The translations under genes and the position numbers were made by a program. A stretch of DNA of 60,305 nucleotides from a virus. Location of the stretch: positions 1-60,305 of the IMG/VR virus record IMGVR_UViG_3300022902_000970; one strand, written 5' to 3'. Below, one piece after another: positions 53,578 through 60,305 of this stretch; within the stretch, counting starts at the first letter, position 1, and every line of letters begins with the position of its first letter. Under the pieces are notes generated by a model that was given only the letters and a program-made list of their open reading frames with translations, was not told the origin of the DNA and ran no database searches.

Positions 53578-54082
53578 CAAAGAAGATTTAGAAGTGATTA
53601 GAGCGATTGGGCAGTGCGCGGCAAATGCGTATGACGGCGCTCTGGATGAAAACGGAGAGCCTATTGTCATTGGTCTCTCTCGCGATGTAGGTAATCCCAC
53701 CCTTGATAGTCGTATTGTGGATGGTTTTAAGGTTAAGATGGTAGGAAAAAAACTTATGATTTCCTATCAATCAGATGTTTTTTTGAAAGATGTCCATAGC
53801 AATAACTTTGAAAACGACCTAGAAAGAAAAATGGGAGACATTGTTTCTTATCTCAAAAAAGAGTTTAAAAAAATCACCAAAAAAGCACTTAACCTAAAAT
53901 CTCTTGGAGATTGCGATGCCTTAGTCCAACAGACTTCCCGCGTTAGAGTGTTTGTTGTCGCTACTAAGACCTATGAAGTAGGAAACCTATCCAGTGTTGA
54001 CACTGTGGAGGGAGACACGACAGTGAAAAACACCCACCGCAATTTCCAAGATTTCCTCGCAGAAGGTGCATGGAAAGCTTAG
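53570..54082 (+). CDS. hypothetical protein upstream of terminase
   Basis: 170 residues, mixed alpha/beta. The start D-L-E-V-I-R-A-I-G-Q-C-A-A-N-A-Y-D-G-A is helical, followed by strands (K-L-M-I-S-Y-Q-S-D-V-F-L-K) and R-V-R-V-F-V-V-A-T-K-T-Y. It occupies the place of T4 gene 16 (small terminase), but its length, strand content and lack of a DNA-binding helix pair argue against that identity. A head or neck component is also possible. Confidence 0.55.
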   Translation: MSSKEDLEVIRAIGQCAANAYDGALDENGEPIVIGLSRDVGNPTLDSRIVDGFKVKMVGKKLMISYQSDVFLKDVHSNNFENDLERKMGDIVSYLKKEFKKITKKALNLKSLGDCDALVQQTSRVRVFVVATKTYEVGNLSSVDTVEGDTTVKNTHRNFQDFLAEGAWKA

Positions 54083-54103
54083 TAGATAATATAACCAAAA
54101 ATA

Positions 54104-55678
54104 ATGCCGTATAATCTTACCAAAAAAGAAATACTAACTGAGATTGTCAAAGCGGGAAAAGACCCGTCTTATTTTATCAACAACTACGCTAAGATTGCTC
54201 ATCCAATGCGCGGTTTAATTCCGTTCAAGCTGTATAACTTTCAAGAACAGTTGTTGAAAGATTTTAATGACCACCGTTTTAATGTCATTCTTAAGGCACG
54301 ACAGTTAGGTATTTCTACTATTTCTGCTGCTTACATCGCATGGATGATGATGTTCCACCGAGATAAGAACATTCTTGTCATTGCAACAAAGTTTGGAACA
54401 GCAGCTAATCTTGTAAAGAAAGTTAAATCGATTATTAAATATCTTCCCCCTTGGATGCAGATAGCAAATATCTCTATTGACAATAGAACTTCTTTTGAGC
54501 TTTCTAACGGTTCGCAGATTAAAGCCTCCTCGACTAGCTCCGACGCTGGACGATCTGAGGCTTTATCTTTGTTAGTAGTTGACGAGGCTGCACACGTTGA
54601 CGGACTCGACGACTTGTGGACTGGCTTATATTCTACCCTGTCTACTGGCGGACGATGCATCGCTCTTTCAACGCCGAATGGCTGCGGCAACTGGTTTCAT
54701 CAAACATATGTGGACTCCATCTCGGAAAACAACGATTTCTTCCCCACCAAACTAATGTGGGATGTCCATCCCGATAGAGACCAAGGGTGGTTTGAAAAAG
54801 AAACTCGTAACATGTCTAGGAGGCAGATTGCCCAGGAATTAGAATGTAACTTCAATATGTCGGGAGAAACTGTGTTTCATCCTGACGATTTAGTTTACAT
54901 TGCCAACAGCGTAAAACCTCCCAAACATAAAACTGGACTTGATAGGAATTTTTGGATTTGGGAAGAGTACCAATCGGAATCGACTTACCTTATCTCAGCC
55001 GACGTCGCTCGCGGCGACGGTAAAGATTATTCTACCTTTCATGTTATCAAGATAGAAACAAATGAAATCGTAGGAGAGTATCAAGGAAAGTTAACACCGG
55101 ATATTTTTTCTGGTATACTCTATGATGCCGGCAAAGAATATGGCGATTGCATGATTGTTGTAGAAAATTTAGCCGCAGGACATACGGTACTGGACAAGCT
55201 GGCAGAAAGAGAATATCCCAATGTGTACCACTCTTATAAATCTTCTCACGAGTATGTAGATCAAGTAACTGCCGAGTATTCTAATAACGCTATCGCAGGC
55301 TTTACCACCTCTAGTAAAACTCGCCCTTTAATAATTGCAAAAATGGAAGAATTCATTAGAAATAAACTACTTACGATATATTCGACAAGATTACTTGAGG
55401 AGATGAAAACATTCATTTGGCACAATGGTCGCCCACAAGCCATGAGAAAATATAATGATGATTTAGTTATGGCTTGCGCTATAAGCTGTTGGGTTAGAGA
55501 CACGGCATTTGAAACAAACAAGAGAGAACTGGAATACAAGAAAGCATTCTTAGGGGCTATGGCAACGACAAAAACAGAAATAAACACTGCAATCCCTGGA
55601 ATGCAGGGATATAAGTCTCATAAAAAACAAGATCAAATTAAAGAATATAAAGATTATAATTGGCTTTTAAAAGGTTAG
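54104..55678 (+). CDS. 17: terminase large subunit, T4 gp17-like
   Basis: 524 residues. The ATPase part shows a Q-x-x-L motif region Y-N-F-Q-E-Q-L-L near 46, a Walker-A-like K-A-R-Q-L-G-I-S-T (about 63-71), and Walker B L-L-V-V-D-E-A-A-H near 152-160. A coupling motif S-T-P-N-G follows at about 194. The C-terminal RNase-H-type nuclease has D (I-S-A-D-V-A-R-G-D, about 296), E (V-V-E-N-L, about 353) and D (N-D-D-L-V-M-A, about 452). It cuts and pumps DNA into proheads through the portal encoded next. No intein or frameshift seen. Confidence 0.93.
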   Translation: MPYNLTKKEILTEIVKAGKDPSYFINNYAKIAHPMRGLIPFKLYNFQEQLLKDFNDHRFNVILKARQLGISTISAAYIAWMMMFHRDKNILVIATKFGTAANLVKKVKSIIKYLPPWMQIANISIDNRTSFELSNGSQIKASSTSSDAGRSEALSLLVVDEAAHVDGLDDLWTGLYSTLSTGGRCIALSTPNGCGNWFHQTYVDSISENNDFFPTKLMWDVHPDRDQGWFEKETRNMSRRQIAQELECNFNMSGETVFHPDDLVYIANSVKPPKHKTGLDRNFWIWEEYQSESTYLISADVARGDGKDYSTFHVIKIETNEIVGEYQGKLTPDIFSGILYDAGKEYGDCMIVVENLAAGHTVLDKLAEREYPNVYHSYKSSHEYVDQVTAEYSNNAIAGFTTSSKTRPLIIAKMEEFIRNKLLTIYSTRLLEEMKTFIWHNGRPQAMRKYNDDLVMACAISCWVRDTAFETNKRELEYKKAFLGAMATTKTEINTAIPGMQGYKSHKKQDQIKEYKDYNWLLKG

Positions 55679-55681
55679 AAA

Positions 55682-57619
55682 ATGGTTAATAAGAAAAATA
55701 CAAAAAATCCTCAAAGTAAATTATTTAGACAACTTACTCGTTTGCTTTCTGGTCCTATCACAGATTACAGGAGACAAAACCCTCGTAAGTTAAGGCGTAA
55801 GCAGCTGGATAAATATAATTTTCAATCCGCCGGCGGTCTTGAATTTAAAAAAAGTGCTTATGATCCGTATAAGAATCTAGGATCAAACTTTTTTAATAAC
55901 CAGAGTCGTATGGAGAGGTATCTCGATTTTGACCAAATGGAATATTCCCCCGAGCTTCATTCTGCTTTAGATATTTATGCTGATGAAATGACGACCTCTA
56001 ACGAATTTAGTCCTCTTCTAGCGATTAAATGCCCGAATGAAGAGATTCGATTTACTTTAGAAAATCTATATCACAACGTTCTTAATATAGACTTTAATCT
56101 TTTTGGATGGTGCCGCACTATGTGCAAATATGGCGACTACTTCCTTTATTTAGACCTGGATGATGAGACAGGTGTTAAGAATGTTATTGGTTTACCAGCA
56201 AAAGAAATTGAACGACTTGAAGGAGAAGACCCAACAAATCCTAATTATGTCCAGTTTCAGTGGAACTCGGGCGGTCTTACCTTCGAAAATTGGCAGATGG
56301 CTCATTTCCGTATCTTAGGTAACGACAAACACGCCCCTTACGGCACATCGGTACTAGACCCCGCAAGACGTATCTGGCGACAACTCACCTTGCTCGAAGA
56401 CGCCATGATGGCTTATCGTATTGTGAGAGCCCCAGAACGAAGAGTTTTCTACATCGATACTGGAAATATCGCCCCAGAAGATGTGGAACAATACATGCAA
56501 AAAGTCATGACTCAAATGAAACGTAATCAAGTTATCGATACCGACACTGGAAGAGTAGATCTCAGGTATAATCCCATGTCTGTTGAAGAAGATTACTGGG
56601 TGCCGGTACGAGGACAAAGCAATACGCGAATTGAAAATCTACCAGGCGGAACATATACTGGAGATATTGATGATGTAAAATATTTACGTGATAAGCTTTT
56701 TAGTGCTATTAAAATCCCAGCATCTTATTTATCGTCAACTGACGATACAGAGGACAAAACAACCCTTTCTCAAAAAGATATTCGCTTCGCTCGAACTATT
56801 CAGAGACTCCAACGTTCAATCATTGCTGAATTAGAAAAAATAGGAGTTATCCATCTCTTCACATTGGGATTTAGAGGACCAGATTTAATTTCTTTTAACT
56901 TGACGTTAAATAATCCTTCGAAGATTGCAGAACTTCAAGAATTGGAGCACTGGCGAACTAAGTTTGATGTTGCTTCCGCCGCTACAGAAGGATTCTTCAG
57001 CAAACGGTGGATTTTCGAAAAGCTGTTTAATCTTTCACATGAAGAAATAAATCAAATTCAACGAGAAAAATATTACGACAAGAAATACGAAACTGCCCTT
57101 GAAGGAACAGCAGAAGAAGCCGCAGGGGGCGTCGGCGGGGGTGCTGGTTTTGATACCGGAGGCGAAGGAGATATCTTTGGAGGAGGTGAAGGCGAAGATG
57201 ACCTCGGTGGAGAAGAAGATTTAGGTGATTTAGGAGGCGATGATCTCGGAGGGGAAGAACCAGCAGAAGAGGAATCACCAACCGGCGGGCTTATAACAGC
57301 CCCCGGTAAAAGAGATGATGAAAATTATAAAACAACAAAAGTAGATAATATGGGGAGAAAAAAGACCACCACTACCGATTCAAAGCTGAGTTGGCATAAA
57401 CCAGTCACTCACGACAAGCGAACTTCTTCCGGTCCCCGTTCAAAACAAATGAAAGCACCAGGTGGTATACCCCAACCAATGAAAAGTTTAGGCAAGGGGA
57501 TAGTCGCAGAAAAACTTGCTACTACTTATAAGAAGGAAGAAGAACTTTTATTTCAAAGAAAAATAGATATTGATAACCTCATAGCAGGGATGGAGAACAA
57601 ATCTAAAGATGAAGTTTAA
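55682..57619 (+). CDS. 20: portal protein, T4 gp20-like
   Basis: 645 residues. The body matches gp20-type portals: M-E-Y-S-P-E-L-H-S-A-L-D-I-Y-A-D-E near residue 80, F-G-W-C-R-T-M-C-K-Y-G-D near 140, R-A-P-E-R-R-V-F-Y-I-D near 242, then the conserved Y-L-R-D-K-L-F-S-A-I-K-I-P-A-S-Y. Residues about 480-535 are a low-complexity glycine/glutamate segment, unusual for T4 itself, and the end is basic. It forms the twelve-fold ring at the head vertex. It lies three bases after terminase; T4 genes 18 and 19 (sheath, tube) that separate them in T4 are absent here. Confidence 0.93.
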   Translation: MVNKKNTKNPQSKLFRQLTRLLSGPITDYRRQNPRKLRRKQLDKYNFQSAGGLEFKKSAYDPYKNLGSNFFNNQSRMERYLDFDQMEYSPELHSALDIYADEMTTSNEFSPLLAIKCPNEEIRFTLENLYHNVLNIDFNLFGWCRTMCKYGDYFLYLDLDDETGVKNVIGLPAKEIERLEGEDPTNPNYVQFQWNSGGLTFENWQMAHFRILGNDKHAPYGTSVLDPARRIWRQLTLLEDAMMAYRIVRAPERRVFYIDTGNIAPEDVEQYMQKVMTQMKRNQVIDTDTGRVDLRYNPMSVEEDYWVPVRGQSNTRIENLPGGTYTGDIDDVKYLRDKLFSAIKIPASYLSSTDDTEDKTTLSQKDIRFARTIQRLQRSIIAELEKIGVIHLFTLGFRGPDLISFNLTLNNPSKIAELQELEHWRTKFDVASAATEGFFSKRWIFEKLFNLSHEEINQIQREKYYDKKYETALEGTAEEAAGGVGGGAGFDTGGEGDIFGGGEGEDDLGGEEDLGDLGGDDLGGEEPAEEESPTGGLITAPGKRDDENYKTTKVDNMGRKKTTTTDSKLSWHKPVTHDKRTSSGPRSKQMKAPGGIPQPMKSLGKGIVAEKLATTYKKEEELLFQRKIDIDNLIAGMENKSKDEV

Positions 57620-58427
57620 ACATAATAAAAAAAGAAACACTGCTTTTGTATTTGAAAGCCTGACCCGCGAAGTAGTTAAAAATATCATAGCAGAAGACTT
57701 AGAAAAAAAAGATAAAGTCCTCGCGATGCTTAAGAAGTTTTTTAATAAAGATACCGAACTTTACAAAGAGCTGCAAATCTACAAATCGATATTAGAAGCT
57801 AGAGAAATGTGCGCGGAAATGAAAGAAAAAGTAATCAAAGAAGCCAGATTTCAGCATGACAAACTCAACAAAGAACAAATTTTTAAGACTCAGACATTTT
57901 TGATTAAAGAAATCAACACTAATGTTTCAAAAGATATTTTCAATAACTTTGTTCCTAACTACAAAAACCTAGCTACGATTTATAACTTTTTGAATATGGA
58001 TATGTCTCCAAAGAAAAAAGTTATCTTAGAAAGCCAGCTTCTCGAAGAACTTAAGAAACTTGAAGAAGAAAAACAAACACCTTCAGATAAACTTACTTTT
58101 GATGTTTTTATGAAAAAGTATAACGAAAAATATGGAAATAATCTTCTTCAAGAACAAAAAACACTTCTTAATAAATATATTACCTCGTTTTCTGATAATG
58201 GTCTGGGTTTAAAGATATTTTTGAACGAAGAGGTAGGTCGCATTAAAACAAAACTTAAGAACACTCTTAAAACAAACATTGTTAAAGAAAATAAGCCGAT
58301 TAAAGAAAAGATGTTGAAAGTTGAGGAGATTGTTGAATCTTTTAAAAATCAACCTATTAATCAAGATGTCCTTAAAAGTATTCTTAAAATACAAACCTTA
58401 TTAAACGAGATGGAATTAAATGAGTAG
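57609..58427 (+). CDS. hypothetical helical protein after portal (prohead-core position)
   Basis: 272 residues, strongly helical and charged, opening M-K-F-K-H-N-K-K-R-N-T-A-F-V-F-E-S-L. In T4 the portal is followed by the small core proteins 67 and 68 and then the protease. This and the next gene hold those positions, but no sequence match can be claimed. The high helix content would suit a scaffold-associated protein. It overlaps the portal gene by 11 bases and the next gene by 8. Confidence 0.6.
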   Translation: MKFKHNKKRNTAFVFESLTREVVKNIIAEDLEKKDKVLAMLKKFFNKDTELYKELQIYKSILEAREMCAEMKEKVIKEARFQHDKLNKEQIFKTQTFLIKEINTNVSKDIFNNFVPNYKNLATIYNFLNMDMSPKKKVILESQLLEELKKLEEEKQTPSDKLTFDVFMKKYNEKYGNNLLQEQKTLLNKYITSFSDNGLGLKIFLNEEVGRIKTKLKNTLKTNIVKENKPIKEKMLKVEEIVESFKNQPINQDVLKSILKIQTLLNEMELNE

Positions 58428-58944
58428 CGAAATAAAAATAACTATAAAACAAAAAAAACTTGTAGAAGTTGCTCTCGATGTTAAAAAATCATTAGATGGA
58501 AATCTAATGATTTTTGATCACAAAGATATTGATATTGTCATTATCCCCGAAAACAAAAAAATTGTTACTTTTCCTAAAAAGGAGTACTCTAAGCATGTGT
58601 ATCCCACCCAAGATAAGCTTTTTAATTATTTAAGAACCGACGGGGTTATCCAATACGATAGTATTAAAGGCGGTAATATTTTTATGTCAATGGAAGCTAT
58701 AATCTCTGAGTCGGAAGAAGTAAACTCTATCGACGCAACGCTTTATTCTATTTCTAAATTTATGATCCGGGAAAGAGAAATATTCGATTATGAAGACGCT
58801 ATGCAGAGCGATGAAGAAGATAACCTCACTGAACCTACCCCGGAAGACTCTACAGCGTTAGGAGAAGTCCCACAAGAGCCTAGAAAGGGAAGCATTGTCC
58901 CAGGGGTTAATCCCTATGGGCTGCCCGGTCAATATAATATGTAA
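58420..58944 (+). CDS. hypothetical protein with acidic C-terminus
   Basis: 174 residues. The first 100 look alpha/beta with V-A-L-D-V-K-K-S-L-D-G-N-L-M-I and D-I-D-I-V-I-I-P-E. The last 55 are acidic and proline-rich, ending G-V-N-P-Y-G-L-P-G-Q-Y. It lies in the prohead-core position between portal and protease. No family recognised. Confidence 0.6.
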   Translation: MSSEIKITIKQKKLVEVALDVKKSLDGNLMIFDHKDIDIVIIPENKKIVTFPKKEYSKHVYPTQDKLFNYLRTDGVIQYDSIKGGNIFMSMEAIISESEEVNSIDATLYSISKFMIREREIFDYEDAMQSDEEDNLTEPTPEDSTALGEVPQEPRKGSIVPGVNPYGLPGQYNM

Positions 58945-58948
58945 TTAA

Positions 58949-59263
58949 ATGGACTTGATTTATTTTATCCTGTGTACCTATGGAATGACACAAATCATTC
59001 TTTACGGGTCTATATTCAACAAAATCCGACCTTCCAAAGATTGGCTAGGAGGAACCGGAAAACTATTTCATTGTGCTATGTGCATGGGCTTTTGGGTGGG
59101 AGTTTTTCTTGCTTTCTTAAGCCCTTTTTGTTCTTTGTGGCAATATGAATTTACTATTGTAAATATCTTTCTGTTAGGGTGCCTCTCGTCGGGAACATCG
59201 TATATTTTAAACCGCCTTGTGAACGACGATGGAGTTTCTATCACCTTAAATAAAAATGAATGA
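58949..59263 (+). CDS. DUF1360-like membrane protein
   Basis: 104 residues with three or so hydrophobic segments (about 2-20, 44-60 and 70-88). The stretch H-C-A-M-C-M-G-F-W near 41-49 matches the C-x2-C-x-G-F-W hallmark of small DUF1360-type membrane proteins. Role unknown. It has no good ribosome-binding site (GTAATTAA before the ATG), so coupling with the upstream gene is likely. Finding an inner-membrane protein within a head module is unusual; T4 proheads assemble on the inner membrane, which might explain it (speculative). Confidence 0.6.
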   Translation: MDLIYFILCTYGMTQIILYGSIFNKIRPSKDWLGGTGKLFHCAMCMGFWVGVFLAFLSPFCSLWQYEFTIVNIFLLGCLSSGTSYILNRLVNDDGVSITLNKNE

Positions 59264-59284
59264 TGCTTTAAGTCCTTAAAGATA

Positions 59285-59294
59285 CTATTTATTG
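59285..59294 (+). promoter_or_regulatory. CTATTTATTG motif before the protease gene
   Basis: Identical over ten bases to the motif at 48351 and located in the 154-base gap between the membrane protein and the prohead protease. An AGGAG site follows at 59311-59315, serving the micro-ORF at 59324. Confidence 0.45.
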
Positions 59295-59323
59295 TGGTAT
59301 TTTATATTTAGGAGTACAATAGA

Positions 59324-59407
59324 ATGCGAAGACAAAACACACCCGGCGTTCGGCGCTGTTGCAGCGGAAGTCATACCAAGCAGGGGCGAGCCCTGCTTCT
59401 TTTTTAG
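59324..59407 (+). CDS. possible 27-residue basic micro-protein
   Basis: ATG 59324 to TAG 59407, with AGGAG at 59311-59315, eight bases ahead. It encodes a basic peptide with a C-C pair (R-R-C-C-S-G-S-H) and a hydrophobic end. The last third is overlapped by the terminator hairpin, so the apparent peptide may instead be an untranslated structured RNA. It is too short for a family call. Confidence 0.3.
   Translation: MRRQNTPGVRRCCSGSHTKQGRALLLF
59378..59405 (+). terminator. intrinsic terminator before the prohead protease
   Basis: AAGCAGGG (59378-59385) pairs with CCCTGCTT (59391-59398) around a 5-base loop GCGAG, followed by C and six T (59400-59405). This is a textbook Rho-independent terminator shape. 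A second small hairpin, CGCTG-TTG-CAGCG, lies just upstream at about 59354-59366. It would end transcripts from the 59285 motif or from the packaging genes just before the protease, or attenuate them. Confidence 0.75.
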
Positions 59408-59417
59408 GAAATGAAAT

Positions 59418-60050
59418 ATGAGTAAACAACTTATTAGAGAATTTTATGAACTTTGCCCTGATGGAAACTGCGTTCTTGACGTATTGACCGAAGGCGAAAG
59501 AGCCCGCCGCGACACCGGAGCAGTGTTTCTTGTTGGTATTTGCCAAAAAGCAGGCACTAAGAACGGCAATGGCAGAGTTTATCCTAAGAATGTCTTGGAG
59601 CGAGAGATAGAACATTATCAAAATCTTGTCCGAGAGAGGCGAGCCCTCGGAGAACTTGACCATCCCGACGATTCTGTCATTAATCTTAAAAATGCCTCTC
59701 ACCTTATTACAAAGATGTGGTGGGATGGCGATAGCGTCATGGGCAAGATTGAAGTCTTAGATACTCCATCTGGTAAAATACTTAAAGATCTTTTGAACTC
59801 TAATGTCAAGCTAGGTATCTCCTCCAGAGGAATGGGATCTGTTAAAGAATCTATGGGTTCTTTGACTGTAGAAGATGACTTTCAGCTTATCTGTTTTGAT
59901 ATGGTTGCAGATCCTTCTACTCCTGAAGCCTTCATGAGAGTGTCTACGGGCATGAATGAAAACAAGACACCTACCTTCACAAAGGAACTTACCCAAGTTG
60001 ATAAAATCAACTTTGCTTTAAACGATATTCTAAAGGAGACCAACACATGA
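59418..60050 (+). CDS. 21: prohead core protease, T4 gp21-like (S80/U9)
   Basis: 210 residues, like T4 gp21 (212). Typical segments are N-G-N-G-R-V-Y-P-K-N-V-L near 50-61, G-E-L-D-H-P-D near 79-85 (catalytic histidine), L-G-I-S-S-R-G-M-G near 131-139 (catalytic serine) and I-C-F-D-M-V-A-D-P-S near 157-166 (aspartate). T4 gp21 cuts head proteins after glutamate in [LI]-x-E contexts and destroys the scaffold during maturation. AGGAA lies ahead of the ATG. It overlaps the tagged gene at 60047, whose product contains such an I-K-E site. Confidence 0.92.
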   Translation: MSKQLIREFYELCPDGNCVLDVLTEGERARRDTGAVFLVGICQKAGTKNGNGRVYPKNVLEREIEHYQNLVRERRALGELDHPDDSVINLKNASHLITKMWWDGDSVMGKIEVLDTPSGKILKDLLNSNVKLGISSRGMGSVKESMGSLTVEDDFQLICFDMVADPSTPEAFMRVSTGMNENKTPTFTKELTQVDKINFALNDILKETNT

Positions 60051-60305
60051 AAATTACAAAGCAGCGATTAAAAGAAATTATTAAAGAAGAACTCAATGGC
60101 GCGTTGACGGAGAACCAAATCGCACTTATCATGGAAAGTGACCCGAAGGCGCTAGGACGGAAGCTGGCTCTTATGCCATCAAACCAAATGTCACCTGAGC
60201 GAGCAGGCATACTTTCTAGAAACAAATTGCAGGGCGCTACTGAACAGGAGCTTATCGCTATGATGAATAATCATTTAAAAAGTCTTGAAAGCCCAAGTGC
60301 ATCTG
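60047..60305 (+). CDS. MKITKQRLKEIIKEE-tagged protein (3), cut by window end
   Basis: ATG 60047 overlaps the protease stop (ATGA), with AAAGGAG 12 bases upstream. The frame stays open to the last base, giving 86 residues so far. The N-terminal 15 residues are the third copy of the tag (T-Q replaces T-T at one position). The visible body is helical (N-Q-I-A-L-I-M-E, E-Q-E-L-I-A-M-M-N-N-H). In T4 the gene after the protease encodes the scaffold gp22, so this may be the scaffold or another internal protein. The 3' end is missing. Confidence 0.65.
   Translation, partial: MKITKQRLKEIIKEELNGALTENQIALIMESDPKALGRKLALMPSNQMSPERAGILSRNKLQGATEQELIAMMNNHLKSLESPSAS

Noticed and set aside
53570-54082. Small terminase subunit before gp17
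   Set aside because: Position fits T4 gene 16, but the sequence is mixed alpha/beta without the expected helical DNA-binding region.
59289-59702. A 137-codon minus-strand frame across the terminator and the protease start
   Set aside because: It overlaps catalytic-region codons of the protease and the terminator; the translation resembles no protein family.
1-60305. tRNA genes, CRISPR arrays, insertion sequences, integrase or attachment sites
   Set aside because: Reading both strands in the few gaps showed no cloverleaf, no regularly spaced repeat, and no transposase or recombinase motif other than the RuvC-like protein.

Overview
The window is a contiguous, truncated piece of a large tailed-phage genome with a contractile, T4-like tail. 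This rests on recognisable relatives of T4 late sigma factor gp55, baseplate wedge gp25 and gp6, large terminase gp17, portal gp20 and prohead protease gp21, a gp5-like hub with lytic domains, and gp46/gp47-type recombination functions. Every gene I accept is on the + strand, is A/T-rich, and is packed with 1-30 base overlaps. The largest gap is about 150 bases, so no stretch over 300 bases lacks a gene. I see no tRNA, rRNA, CRISPR array, insertion sequence or integrase. The host cannot be named. ADP-heptose-type and deoxysugar genes, and a signal-peptide/transmembrane protein pair of spanin type, fit a Gram-negative host; the gene style resembles marine myoviruses (inference).

Layout. (1) Bases 1-9482: a sugar-nucleotide and glycan cluster. 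It holds an SDR tail cut by the window edge, three glycosyltransferase-like proteins, a TylC3-type sugar C-methyltransferase, three more SDR epimerase/dehydratases including an RmlB, the kinase and nucleotidyltransferase halves of HldE as separate genes, a HAD phosphatase, a cupin, and a DUF962/Mpo1-like membrane protein. (2) 9493-11293: small proteins and the late sigma factor. (3) 11296-46901: about 36 kb of baseplate and tail genes. These include a hub with two peptidoglycan-hydrolase domains, a 2436-residue protein of unknown role, gp25, gp6, a DNRLRE-like protein, a 1817-residue LamG/MAM protein, and several large structural proteins with two paralogous pairs. (4) 46898-52110: a nucleic-acid island with a RuvC-like resolvase, a DnaG-type primase, two small proteins sharing an N-terminal tag, and a single-chain Mre11-Rad50 fusion. 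(5) 52128-53182: a possible lysis cassette. (6) 53179-60305: the packaging and head module, with terminase, portal, core-like proteins, a short putative transcript with a terminator, prohead protease, and a further tagged protein cut by the window end.

How it may fit together. The sigma factor probably drives the structural genes; a repeated CTATTTA motif found in several of the rare gaps is a candidate for its promoter. The tag MKITK.RLKEIIKEE occurs on three otherwise unrelated proteins, one of them directly after the prohead protease. It has the form of a T4 capsid-targeting sequence ending in an I-x-E cleavage site, so these proteins may be packed in the prohead and cut there. The tag system and the Mre11-Rad50 fusion are the two most promising leads.
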